DNA of 64,000 nucleotides from contig NC_051108.1 of NCBI RefSeq assembly GCF_901709675.1, positions 558,001 to 622,000 on the forward strand, in the 5' to 3' direction. The stretch's first letter is position 1. Every line of letters starts with the position of its first letter. Position numbers and translations under genes: made by a program. This DNA comes from Syngnathus acus (Eukaryota; Chordata; Actinopteri; Syngnathiformes; Syngnathidae). Shown here in pieces: positions 1-17,300 of the stretch. The notes under the pieces are model-generated. The model made no database searches and was not told the DNA's origin. It saw only the letters and a list, made by a program, of their open reading frames with translations.

Positions 1-5461
<5,461 letters not shown>

Positions 5462-5539
5462 GGCGCTCCCTGGCGGGCCGGGCTCCTTCCGGGGGTCACG
5501 GCCTCCGGCACCTCACGGTTGGGCCTCCGTCAGAGCCTT
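5462..5539 (-). other. daam1: daam1 5' UTR part of the first coding exon
   Basis: On the minus strand a strong acceptor (CTTTTTCAG) ends at 5540, and 78 untranslated bases precede the ATG at 5461. The transcript therefore starts in at least one upstream non-coding exon. No other in-frame ATG precedes MAPRKRG in this exon. Confidence 0.6.
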
Positions 5540-8500
5540 CTGAAAAAGACACGGCGGCCGTCCTGAGCATTGACTCATTTCTTTCCTTTCCGTTCAACTG
5601 TGCCGCTCCCTTTTTTGTCATTACACGGGTTCCACTGTTTTGGCCCGGAGAACAAAAAGAGGTCCCGTGAAGCCTCTCGGAGCGATGAGTAAGCTCGTGC
5701 GGCCGCCTCAATCGTCGCCATTGTCTCGGGAGGCGGACTTTCCCTGCCCGAGGCCCGAGGGAGGCTTGGCTTGGCTTGGCTTGTGAGCAACCGTCTTGGC
5801 TCCGTCTCGCAGGGATGAGCAGCAACGCCGCCGCCGCACAAGTCGGCAGCAATCTGTCTGACGAGCGGTTGCGTAGCGAGAGCACGGTGCTGCTAAAAAC
5901 GGGCCGCACATGGAAGCGCGGCCAAGCGCTTCTTTGTTTTGACACATCCTTGACGAACGGGGGACTCGGCGGGCGGCAGCTGCGCCGCTTCTCGCTCGCT
6001 CGCTCGCCGCCACCATTTCTCTGACCATATTTGTCCACAAAGCTGCCCATCTTTTCCATTAGCTAAAGCCGGCAGTAAACTTTGTGTTAACTCTGGAGAG
6101 CGAGAGACGGGGGAGACGTGTGCGGCGAGGTTCTACAGAGAAAGAAAGGGCACCAGCCGGCGGATGTTGCGAGCGGCAAACACGGGCCCCAAAGGCGTCT
6201 GCTACACGGGAGCTTTAATCTTCTTTTCCGATTTGGGATTTGGGATGGATCAGACTGGACGCGATTTGCCCATCATCTCGCCGCGTAGGTGCTAATGCCA
6301 TTCCAACCTACATATTTGCAACAAACGGAATGGCGAGATGCTCAAAGGTTAGCAGGATCGAGGGCACCATTTTCAACACGAGAAGCTTTGTGGAAAAAGG
6401 GGAATGTTCAGAATGGATCTCGGAGGCAGGCGGTGACCTCCCTTTCATCCAAGCACTTGGGGAAAGGTGCCCCAGCTGCAGGTATCCCATTCCTGCTTTG
6501 GAGATCAGTTAATACTTGGATACAGATTGGAAAATAAGTGGGCCACGACAGAAATGCCGACTGGCAGGTTAAGAGGAGATTAATATCAGCGCCTGGCGGA
6601 GGGCCAAAGTCGTACGTAAGACGCGTCTGCGGGGGTCCGGGCCAGCTGGGCTCTCCGATGCTGCCACCTTTTGAAATCATTTTTGTGCATCAGCGGGGGC
6701 ATTCCACAACCTTCTGAGTAAGGCGTTAAGTGGCCGAGTAACTGGAGACGGCCATACGTTTTGCACGGGAATATCACGGTGTCGTTTTTCGGACGCGCCT
6801 GCATTTTCGTCATTGTTCCGTTTCCCCTAGGGCGCTGCTGCAACTATCGTACTAGCCCTTGACAATATTTGCCGCCATCTGACACGTTGGTGTTATTTGG
6901 GAACGGGGAGCCGTGTGTCTTGAGCAAACACACAAAAGTGACCCTTGGCTTGAGTTAAAAGGAAACTAAACCTCTTGCCAACAAAGAGCACTATGACCAT
7001 CCATTAGTCTCCACGATACGCCATCTAAGCACCGCTACGGATGGAGCGCGTCCATCCACTTGGTCGTCCTCAGGTGAGTTGGAGTCGACCCCATTGCGCA
7101 GTTTCTTTGACAAAAAATAGAAAGCAGATTACATTGTTGGAACGGTAATCTCTCTTCCACAGCCCCCCTTTCAGTTGCTATGGCAACCAGAGCAGTTGCC
7201 GGTCGACCGGCGCACGCTGTGGTGGGTGTTTTCTTTTTCGGTAAGCCACCCGTGGCCCTCGCGTCCAATGGGATATGTAGGTGGACCAATGTTAAAAAAA
7301 GAAGGAGTGCGGCGGCGTTCGTGCCACCATGCTGAGCAAGTGCAACCTGAGAAGCATCTGGAGAGCTCCCTTTGCTCAAGGTGACTTTTCTTTTCATCCA
7401 TTCGTCAAGGCACGTTTGCAGCGACCGCCGCGCACCAACCTTGTCATTACGGGGCATTCCCGTCGTTCGGCGCCTGCTGTCATCCGCCCCCCCTGGACCT
7501 TTCTACGGCAACACGGTTCTCCGCTAATTTGGCCGACATGATACACCATCTCCCTCCCGCCTCCCTGGTTTAGATTGGAGACGGACTGGTGATAAAAGGT
7601 GCCTTGACCACGGCCGTCCCGGGCAGCCCCAGGCGCATTCCAGGCGGCAGATAGCGCCGAGCCAGCCGCCGGCAGCCCCCTGTGAGCGCTGGCTCGCTCG
7701 TTCAAGCGGTCTTACCCTATCCGGGTCTTTTTTTTAAAATCCCCCCATCTGCGAGGAGTTTAACCCATGCAGGCGGAGGGTTCTGCTGCAGCTTCCATCC
7801 CGGAGGTATTCCAGAATCTGCCGACGGGTGAAACTCAAGTGAGAAAAAAAAAAAAAAAAAGGGAGACGAGCTGGCCAGCGAAAACTTGTGCCTGCCGTGG
7901 AGAGATCCCCTCCCCTCGCTCGTCTCGTTCTTCTGCAGAATGCAGCGTGGGGGGGCGGGATACGGGCACAGATGTTAGCGGCTCTGGGCCACGCCCATTT
8001 TCATCACTCCCTCATTCTAATAGGATGCGGTTTGTGGGAGGATGGCAGCCATCTGGGATCCTCCCCCACCCCTCCCCTCCCCCTCGTAGTCAGTCTCCAC
8101 CCTGGCCTGTGGACAACTTGTTTAAGGGTTTGTTTGGAGAGCAGCACGAGGAGAAACAAAGGCTGGGTGTGAACTGAGGCAGGAGTGTGTCGGCAACTAC
8201 AACCAAAGCGCAGCTGCACATTGAATATCAGATTCGCCGGCCGGCCGGCCGGGCAGTCAGGCAGGCAGGGAATGGAAAATGTTGGAAGAATCGTGACAGA
8301 GTTACTTTGACAAGCACGACACGGGAGACTTTGCTGCCGTGTTTTTGTGCACAACACGTCGCACGTGTTGACAAAACAAGTTGGCAGGTGGCAAGCCAGC
8401 ATGCAAATCGGTGCGGCGGCGGACTGGAGGTGACCCTGAAAACGCCGCCGTGTGGACGGCAGATTGCAATCTGATCTAAAACATCTCGACCCCGGCGACT

Positions 8501-11500
8501 TTTTGAGACTAACTCGGCCCGATTGCGAGCGACGGTTGAGGAATGCGTGATACATTTTGACTGCTGGCGCGGTGGAGGCCAGCCGGGCGACCGGAAAGCA
8601 AAGAACGCGATTCAGGGCGGGACCTGTTTCTTCTAAATCCCACCGATGCGGCAGGAGACCCCAACCGGCACAAATTAAACGGCTTCTATCGGTTCCCGCC
8701 CTCGGCCTGGCTTGTAATTACCCCCTGGAGCAGTATTTCACCGCTGCCGACATCCCATAATATGAGCAATCATGAAAAGGGAGCTAAGTTGGGCAAAACC
8801 ACAAGTTTGGATCGCCGTATATGGTCAATAAACGAAGTGACGTAAATCACCGGCGTGACCATCTTGATAACGGGGTACGGCTACTCTATTTTTGGGACAG
8901 TTTCGCGAACACGCGATTGAATAAATGAACTTTTATGAGCAATTTGAAAGGCGTTTTGTGTCAACATTGACAGAGTTACTGTGCGCTCGCAACTTGAAGG
9001 CTCCACAAGGGCAACAAGAGTCCCGTCAAAGTGTTTGCACTCCTGCTCATTTGCGGCAGCATTTGCGGCAGCGACGACACGCCAAAGGGCCTCAGCGGCG
9101 GCGAGCGGCCTCGTAACAGATTGACAGAGTTGGCGGGTCGAAAGGCCGAGGATTAACTTGTCGATCCTGACAGAAGTAGGCCGAGTGCACCGAGTGCGCG
9201 GGGAAACGAGCCGCTCCACGTTCAGCAAAGTGGACAGACAGGCAAGGAAGACAACCCGTAGAGCCCTGAGAACAAGGCTCGTGGGACGTGTCACGAGCTG
9301 GACCTGAGCGGCGGGCGCGGGCGGGCGGATGTTTGGCTATGTTAACAAGAAAACCGGATCGACTTGACTGTCTGCGTGCCCTGCGGCGTCCGTGGCACGT
9401 AACAAGCGTCAGATCACTTAAGTTGTGGACGGCAAAAGGAGGGAGGACAACGTAGCCTCAACAAAATTCCCCGCCAGGAGCAAACTTGCCCCAACTTGAG
9501 CTAGATAGGGTGGCGCGGCGGCGGCACGTCGGGAGCAGCGCGCCGCACGCCGCTCTTCTTTCTGGCACGGCTACCCGCCTGGCGCTTTCCGCTCCTGTTA
9601 CGCACGCTTGGCTTTTGCGACGGGCCGAGACGCCGCTCGGCACCCCGTCCTAACCCTTTCAAGGAGCTGGCGCGCCTCAATTGCTCTTGTTAGGCAGCTG
9701 CCATGACTTTGGCACTGACTTGCAATTAGTCACAGCGCCGTGACCTGAACATGGAAAATGACGTTTGCTACATTTTGGAGCGTCATGCTTCTTGTGGGAG
9801 CAGGCTCTTTTTTCTCTTTCTTTCAAACCGAGACACGTTGCCTGTTATTACGGTACATGTAGCGGCCTGCAGGCAACATTTGCATGAGATGAGCGTCTGG
9901 CATGAGACCAACGCGGCGGCGTGAAACAGGGAGCCGGAGATGCGCAGACGCTTGCTAATTTCAGGTGTGTCAGGAGCGGACGATTAGCACCAGAGCAGGC
10001 ATGCGAGTGTTGAAACATGAATCCCGCGTGGCCCGTAAAAGCCTCCTCCCATCCTCCGACTCAGATGCTGCCTTTGTTCAAGCCACAGCGTGATCTTTTA
10101 AGGCTCCTTCGTCTCTTGCTTTTACTGCGGGGCAACGGCGCCCGCGGACACGTACAACAGTCTCACTTCGTAAAAGCGTTTGTAGCAGAAGGGAAAAAAA
10201 AACCTGAACTCGGCCGCGGTGAATCCAGATGGGCCTGAAACAAATTTGTCGGGTCACCCAGTTCTCGTTCTAGTTACAGAGCGGCGAGGGCTGCAGACGA
10301 AAAGACTCCAAAGAGCTGCAAGTGATGCTTTTTATAGGGTCTCCAGTTTTACTTCTTACAACGCATGTTGTGTTTATTTTTTTGTGTTGTTTACTTGTTT
10401 GTATATTGTGTACTATGTCTTGTCACCGTGGGATAGTGGGAACGTTATTTCGATTTCTCTTGGCATGTGAAGAAATTGACAATAAAGCAGACTTTGACTT
10501 TGACTTTCCTGCTGTCAAAATATGACAGACTATTCAACTTCCTAAACTAGCTAGCGGCTCGGCTGGAAAAGACTTCTAACGACGGACGTTCGCGCGTTAA
10601 CATTTGCAACAATGAGGTCTCCGGCTCGGCACCAATGTGCAGAATGTCAACTCGGCAGTCGGGCGTGACCAACAACGATCGCCGAAGGGCCCAGCTGTTC
10701 CAACAACAGGGACAAGTGCAAAGCCGGAGGGCCGGATTGGGGGCAGGGTGTGGCACGGAGGGGCTGGGGGCCTAGGGTGACGGAAGGGTGGGGGAGCAGT
10801 GTGGGAGGAGGGGGGTCGCCCCATGGTGACAGACGCTGTCCGGACAGAGGAGGGATGCCAAATGAAGCCATTGTCCGGCCCAAATGAAGCACAAAAGAGG
10901 CGAAAACAGGCCGATTGTTGCCGTGGAAGGACCTCGGCATCCATCAGGCACCAAGACGGGACCGTGACAAGGCCGAGAACAGGAGCTCATCGGATCCCCC
11001 CCGAATGCAGGCCAACCGTGAAGGACAGGCACCCCCCCTTCTACTCTTTGTAATTGGAACGCTCTCAGTCCATTAACCCGCTTCGTCCATTTAGGAGCAC
11101 TGACGAGCAGGAACAGGTACAAAACGCTAAGTTCTCCCAAAGCGCTGCCGAGGAATTGCTGATCTGGGCGTTTTGTATGACTGTTTTACAGCGGGTGGCT
11201 CGTCATTGTCTTTTTATGACCTCGCTGAGTTTTCATCGGGAGGACGCAGCTGGAGTTGACGGTCAAGGCAAACACGCAAATGTCTGTGGCCAAAACACGA
11301 GCAGAGGCCTTTGGCTGCGTTTACACTGAAAACATTGACGTCCGCACAGCACTCCACCGTAGTGAGCCGAGTAAGTAGAGCAGCTAGCTAGGTAGGAGGG
11401 AGCAAGGATTCCCTGACAAGGCGGCGGTGGCAGCGGCCCACTACAAGCATGTACAGGCCCTGGCCTCCCTCCATGCAGCACAAAACGTTGAGAACATTTG

Positions 11501-12400
11501 AATGCTGAGGAATGCCAGCGCTCGCTGAGAACCGCCTGCCTGCCTGACTGGCTGGCTGGCTGGCTGGCTGACTGATTGTGGAGAAACCCACCCCGCCTGA
11601 TGCAATTGGATTCATCACACAAATATCAGTTTTACCATCTTTGTTTTCATATTCATCCCGTTTGCCGTGACTTTGTTTTAATCAACTTTCAGGGAAAACT
11701 CCGACTGGTGCTACTTTAGCTGAAACAACATCTGGTTGTTGGTGACGGTTTTAGTAAACATTCAAAATATGATCTTTTTAGCTTGAAAAGAGTTTTGTTG
11801 CTACTTCTTTGAAGTATTCTGGAAAATATCAGAGTACCGATAGTCCGGGTGGTGCAGAGCCCAGTTCATCGCCAAATCTTGGGCACAGTGCCGCCTGCAC
11901 ATTAGCTTCCATTGTTTGCAAGAACAACAGGTGCATACTATTGAATTCAACATGCATAAATTCTTAACCATTGATACGTAGGGGGTGGATGACGTCAAAA
12001 TGCATCAGTTGCATGCTCTTGACAGTAGCAGCGCTCTTTTACTGTATCAAAAGTCACATGAGGATACTTGCTGCCAGGAAGTAGACGGTGACACCTTGAT
12101 TTGGAAGCAGCTAGAGTTCAACATTTGAAGCTTCGGCTGGGATGTCCCAAAGTCAGACAAGCAATTGAACAACAAAAACACTCCTTTGTTTGGACAAACA
12201 TCCAAAGCAAAGCGCATGATAAGAAGCTCGGTGCTAGGTGCGGCAGTCACCAGACAAGACAAGACAAGCTGGGCGGCCGGCCGGCCGGCACTGACCGCCG
12301 GCTACGGACGTCACCGCCGAGCGAGGAGGGAGCGAAAGCCTCCACTAATACCGACTTACAACCGTCGATAAAAGAAAAGAATGCAAAAAGCTTCTCTTAC
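5540..12400 (-). other. daam1: Presumed large first intron of daam1; no gene recognised
   Basis: About 6.9 kb with no open frame resembling a known protein. It holds short simple repeats (an A tract near 7846, a GGCC run at 8238, CTGG runs near 11535-11575) and one retroposon 3' end near 10.3-10.5 kb. If the candidate first exon at 12.4 kb is right, this is intron 1 of daam1. Several GC-rich patches (5.8-6.0 kb, 9.5-9.65 kb) could be enhancers or alternative first exons, but nothing decides this. Confidence 0.4.
10330..10512 (+). mobile_element. 3' end of a fish non-LTR retroposon, truncated
   Basis: The segment ends with GACAATAAAGCAGACTTTG followed by short TTTGAC tandem repeats, and shares with a second copy near 26.8 kb a conserved string (TCACCGTGGGATAG, ATTTCGATTTCT). 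A short terminal repeat array plus an internal AATAAA is typical of CR1/L2/Rex-like LINE 3' tails or their SINE derivatives in teleosts. No reverse transcriptase frame is present, so this is a 5'-truncated dead copy. Confidence 0.65.
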
Positions 12401-12600
12401 CGCGTCCTGTTGAACATTCTCCTCGCCGGGCGGGTCGGAAAAGTACGACGGACACAGTTGGAGGGACCCAGCGAGCGAGTGAGCGAGGGAGTGAGGGAGG
12501 GAGGCTCCGAGAGTGACGGCGAGTTGGCTTTAACTGACTGGCCGCTTGCCTGCCTGCCTGCCTGCTTGCTTGCTTGATGAGTCTCGCGTGATGTCATCGA
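12401..12600 (-). other. daam1: Candidate daam1 promoter and non-coding first exon
   Basis: CpG-rich block ending on the minus strand in a strong donor (GACGCG then GTAAGAGAAG, exon edge 12401). A palindromic NRF1 motif (TGCGCATGCGC, 12618-12628) sits just upstream and CRE-like TGATGTCATCGA lies near 12590. This is the best-looking promoter between the two neighbouring genes and points toward daam1. The start and transcript link are inferred; no UTR homology can be judged by eye. Confidence 0.35.
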
Positions 12601-12629
12601 TGCGCTCCACCCTTCGTTGCGCATGCGCC

Positions 12630-14375
12630 AACCTGGATCACAAGGAGAACGCAAACAGTTCATTCAACGGTCACCTCATTAGGGACGCCCGCATTCCCAC
12701 AATCGCTTTGTTAGTCTATTTATTTTGGTTTTAGCGACGTTGTTAATACGTAAAAATACAAATCAATATTTATTTAGAGTTTTTTTTTATTTGTAACTCA
12801 ACTATGGTAAAATAAATACGATTTTCTCATTCATTATTCCTTTGTTGTGCATGGAGTTTATGACTAACGGTAAAGTAGTTTTATTTATTTATTTATAAAG
12901 GTAAGCATATATTTAAAATGTTGAAAATGTGGCAATAAAACAGAACGGGGAAAACACATGAGTTAATTACATATAAACTGAAACGACTGCAAAAAATATC
13001 ACGATCCGGTATTACCACTGCATTGCTATCTTCTGTTTTTTTCTGTAGATATATGTAGAATTCTCATAGGTGGAAGATACGTATTATTTCCTACATTCAA
13101 GCACAAAATGTCTTCATTGGTACTCGGGTGCCCCCTGACGGCAAATGCGTGAACTGCGTTATGTTGGAGCTCCACAAAGCCACATTTGAGTCATGCCAGA
13201 GCTTCACTTTTATTGTTCACATTTACAGATTTTGTATTTGTGTGGAGTACAGCATTATAAGAGAGAGCCCACCTCGTCCGTACAGCAAACAAAGAATCGT
13301 AGGACACTCCTCCTCGGGTTATGTACAATTTTGGAATCCAAAATGAAGCCCTGGACCACTCGCACGCGTGAGGATGAAAAATACACTGCAGAGTTTTGGG
13401 TAACACACATGTACAACAATGTACATGCATGGGAAGGTAATACAAGAATGATGACGCCAGTTCCGTATGGTGAGTCTCTCCTAAAACAGCCACAATAGAG
13501 GCGACTTTTTACAAACGTTTGGTTGTTGCCCCTGTGAGATTTGGTGAACATTAAAATAAGAACACTAGAGTGTCACCAGCAGCACCGTGTTGGTCCTGAG
13601 CTTAGAAGGCTTGTCACAGCCATCGTGGGAACACAACGAACGGGTGGCGTTGCAAAATAACGGGCCGGGGTGCATTCGAATAGAAAACATCTCTATGACG
13701 ATCGGGAATGTCCACTCGCTTTGATTAGCATTAAATGTAAACTACTCACAAAAAGTTCGGGATGCCTTTCTGTGACCGTCTCAGTTTCTTTATCGCAACT
13801 TGGTGAAGTAGTGTTGACCTTGCCATTGTTCTGGTGTGCTGTGTAAAACCTTTTAATATATATCTCTATATATATATCTATATATTTATATATATAGATA
13901 TATAGACATATATATATAGTACACCCATAAAACCTTTAAACACATAAACTACCTATTGCAATTTTTGGTGGTTAAAAACACAAAAAAAGAAAACATTTGG
14001 GTTGATTCCTCTATAAAGGGAGGGGGGGTTGAAAATGCAATTCAATGTCACATGAGCAACTGTCATTGTTGCTCTGTAGACTCCTACTGACCACGAGAGG
14101 GGAGAAAAGATGGCTGAAGAGAAGAAGGGGGGGGGGGGGGGGGAACTGCAGCGACAAGGGTTACCTTCAACAGCTGCACTGTGGAACAGGGCAACTGGGG
14201 TGGCTCAAGTGATGGCTTCCAAGTGACCATGGGGATTTCCTGCATTTGGAGTGCTTGTCCATCACAGTGCGTGTATGTAAATAAATGACAGCAGGATGAG
14301 GGGGGGAAAATGGCCACCAGGAGAAGATCGATGAGGCTCATTTGTTCTCTGCTCTTTCGTTATAGCATTGCCACG
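12630..14375 (-). other. ppp1r13b: ppp1r13b 3' UTR and AT-rich intergenic DNA
   Basis: Downstream of the ppp1r13b stop on the minus strand. Minus-strand AATAAA signals occur at 13209-13214 and repeatedly at 12719-12900; the first would give a 3' UTR of about 1.2 kb. The stretch includes an imperfect TA-rich palindrome (13854-13920) and a run of 17 G (14127-14143). No protein-coding frame was recognised. Confidence 0.5.
13854..13920. repeat. AT-rich (TATA)n palindromic tract
   Basis: Interrupted TATATA/TCTATA repeats that fold back on themselves, within the likely 3' UTR of ppp1r13b. Such tracts are length-variable and can form cruciforms. Confidence 0.8.
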
Positions 14376-17300
14376 CTATGCCAAGGAGCGCTGGCGAGGT
14401 TTGATGCGGGGGTAGAGCTGCGGGGGGAAAAAAAAAAGAGAAAGATGGGGAAAATGAATTTGAGCAAAACATTTCGTGGTGTTTGAAATAAGGGCAGGGC
14501 CATAGCGTTCTAAGAATTTCCCCCAGAACGGTTACTAGAACACAAATTGGCAACACTGGGGGAAAAATGTATTTGCAAATGAGAAAATTGTCCTGCTAAA
14601 TAAATTTGGATGCATTGGCCAGCCCTGGTTGAAAAGATGGCAGGTACCCCCAGCAGGTTGCGCGGCACGTAGCCCTCCGTGTCCTCCAGCTGTGCCCACC
14701 ACCACTCTGTCTCGCTGTCGTCCTGCCGCCGCAGTACGGTGACGGCGTCGCCCTCCCTGAAGGACAGCTCATCCGGGTTCTGAGCCTCGTAGTCCCACAG
14801 GGCGTACACCGTGCCCTTGTTCATCACGCCCATCTTTTCTTGAACGCCTGCGCCGCAAAAATAAAAGCGGGAGGGAGGTGTGTTTGGTATTTGCACATTT
14901 TCACTCTTTGCTGCAGTCTTGGGAATTGCAAGCGTCATAAAATGAAAATGGTTACCGTATAGGAACTGCGAGCACTGGACGTAGCCCTCCTCCATCTCCT
15001 CGCACTTATCTGCCGCTGTCTCCACGTCGCTGATGGTGCTGGCGAAGATGGCGGCCCCCGACTCCACCAACAACTTGCACAGGTGCACGCTGTTGCACGA
15101 GGCGGCGCAGTGGAGCGGAGTCCTGCTTGCGAGAAGGTACATCGACACATTAGTGATCTCGTCGTGTAGCGCGCCCACCCGTCCGTGTGGCGTCGCCGAC
15201 CATCCGTCGCTGTCGGCCGCGTTGACGTTGACGCCGAAATCCAGCAGGAACTTGACAATGTGGTGGTGTCCGGCGCAGACAGCGTTATGCAGCGGGGTGA
15301 TGCCCTCGTCGTTGGGGGTGCTGGGATTCTCCACCTAGAGCAGAGCGGGACCTGCTCGGTTCTCATTCGTGCAAAGGCGGGCACTCAAACGCACCTCATA
15401 GATGATCCTCTGGACCAGGTCAAACTCTCCTTCCAACGAGGCGTCCAGCAGGAGCGCAAGAGGGTTGAACTTCACTCGGTAGCCGTGGCCTGTGCGCTCA
15501 GACTCTGGTTTCTTTAAGTTTGTGCGCTTCAGGGAGAGGAAACAAATATTGAGCCTTGTGGAACACTACTTGTTTGTATCTAGGCACATGCTGCCAAGAC
15601 CATCAACCCCCCCCCCCCCCCGTCAACTTATGCCTGACTCACTGATGGTTGGGTCTGCACGATACCGCTCTCCTCCGGAGACGTCACCTCCAGCACGGGG
15701 CTAGGCAGCAAAGCCTCGGAGCTCTCCAAATTGTTGTTGTTGTCTTCAGGTCCTTCCTCTTCAGCCGGGTCCAAAAGTCCTTCGGGAGGTGGAGGCAACG
15801 GACGGTTGTCGTTAGGGTCGATAGAGGAAATCTCCGAGCCCCGCTCCTCGGATTCGGGCTGCGGCGGCGGAGGCAAGGTGTCCGAGGGAAGGTTGCCATT
15901 GTCCGTGTCCGCGGCCGGGTCGCAACCCAGAGAGCCGGGAGGATTTGCCGGCTGATAAAATGGCGTTCCGCTGCCGGCGCCGTTGCCGCTCCCAGACCCG
16001 GCGCTCCCTTCCATCCCCCCTGCAAGAGTGTTGAATCTCTGGTAGAGAAGTTTCTGGATGTTAGGTCCGCTCGGACCCTCTGGTTCTGTGATGGAGCTTC
16101 GCTTCTTGAGCGGCCTCGGGGCGTTGGCCAGCTTCTTGCGGAGCACCTCGAGATCGGCATCGCTTTGGTAGCGCATTGGGGAGTGGACCATGGGCGTAAG
16201 CTTGGTGGGGCTGAGCGGCCGAGGGATGTTCTCCACGCTGGGAGGAGGGGCCGACGGCTCCATGTGGCGTAGGCCCTCGAGATCCTCCACGTCACCGTCC
16301 GGCGTATCCTCGATGCTGCCGGGCGGACCCTGGAGCAACGGGAAGGCCCCTGCGGCCGGGACGAAAGGCAGGGGTGAAGGGGGGGTTGAGTTGGGAGGGA
16401 GGACAGGCTTCCCATAGACTACAAAGAGTTTAAAAAAAGAAAACAAGTGAGCATCGGTTATAATAATAATTGTTTTATACGGTCTCTCTATACTACATTG
16501 CATTAAACACGACTATCTTACCTGCTTTGAGCGCAGGTTTGAGTGGCTGACTCTTTGGCGCCGCCTGCTGGAGGTACATATGATAGATGGAGCTGGAGTT
16601 CATGGTGGCCGGGCCCTTCCGGGGCGACTGGGGGCGCGAGCCTCTGTCCGGAATGAAGGGGCGCACGGCCACGGCCGGCGGGTGGTCCAGCCGCTCGCTC
16701 ATGCCGGGCGGGAAGAGCGGCGCGTGGGACTGGAAGGTGGGACTGGGCGGCACCGAGATCCGCTGCTGGATCTGCTGCGAGGAAGAGCCGCTGGTGGGCG
16801 CCACGCGGGGCCAAGTGGGCGCCGGGGGGTTCGGCAGCTGGCGAGGCGGCGGGGGCGGAGCATCCTTGCGGCGCTCCAAAGAGCTGGCCGAAGAGTGGTG
16901 CGAACCGTACGGCGGCGGTTGCGGCTTGGATAGGGAAGGGGACGAAGCGGCCGTTTTGGACTCCAGCACCTGTGAGAACACATTCGGACGTCATCACGCC
17001 GGAAAACAAGCCGGAGCTCATCCTTGTACGCGTTTAAGAGGATTACGAGACAGCACGCTGACCTTTTCTGCACTTGCAGCGGCAGGGGGGCCGGAAGGTG
17101 GGGTCTTGGCCAGCGTATCCGAGTCCCTTCTCTCGGGAGGTTTCAAGGACGCGCCCGTCTTACCCACAGGAGGCCAGCCGGCGTCACCGGCGGCTAAAGC
17201 ACAACAAGTCAAGACACAGAGGGGTCAATACCTGAGCTTCAAACGACAGCTGCAACGACACGGGAAGTCAGTTCAAATGCATTGGCTTGCTTAATCACAA

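Noticed and set aside
7035-9294. Several 100-140 codon open frames in the daam1 upstream region
   Set aside because: Overlapping frames on both strands without homology or codon bias; treated as chance.
13854-13920. Possible microRNA hairpin in the TA palindrome
   Set aside because: Pure low-complexity TA repeat; lacks the mixed-sequence stem of a microRNA precursor.
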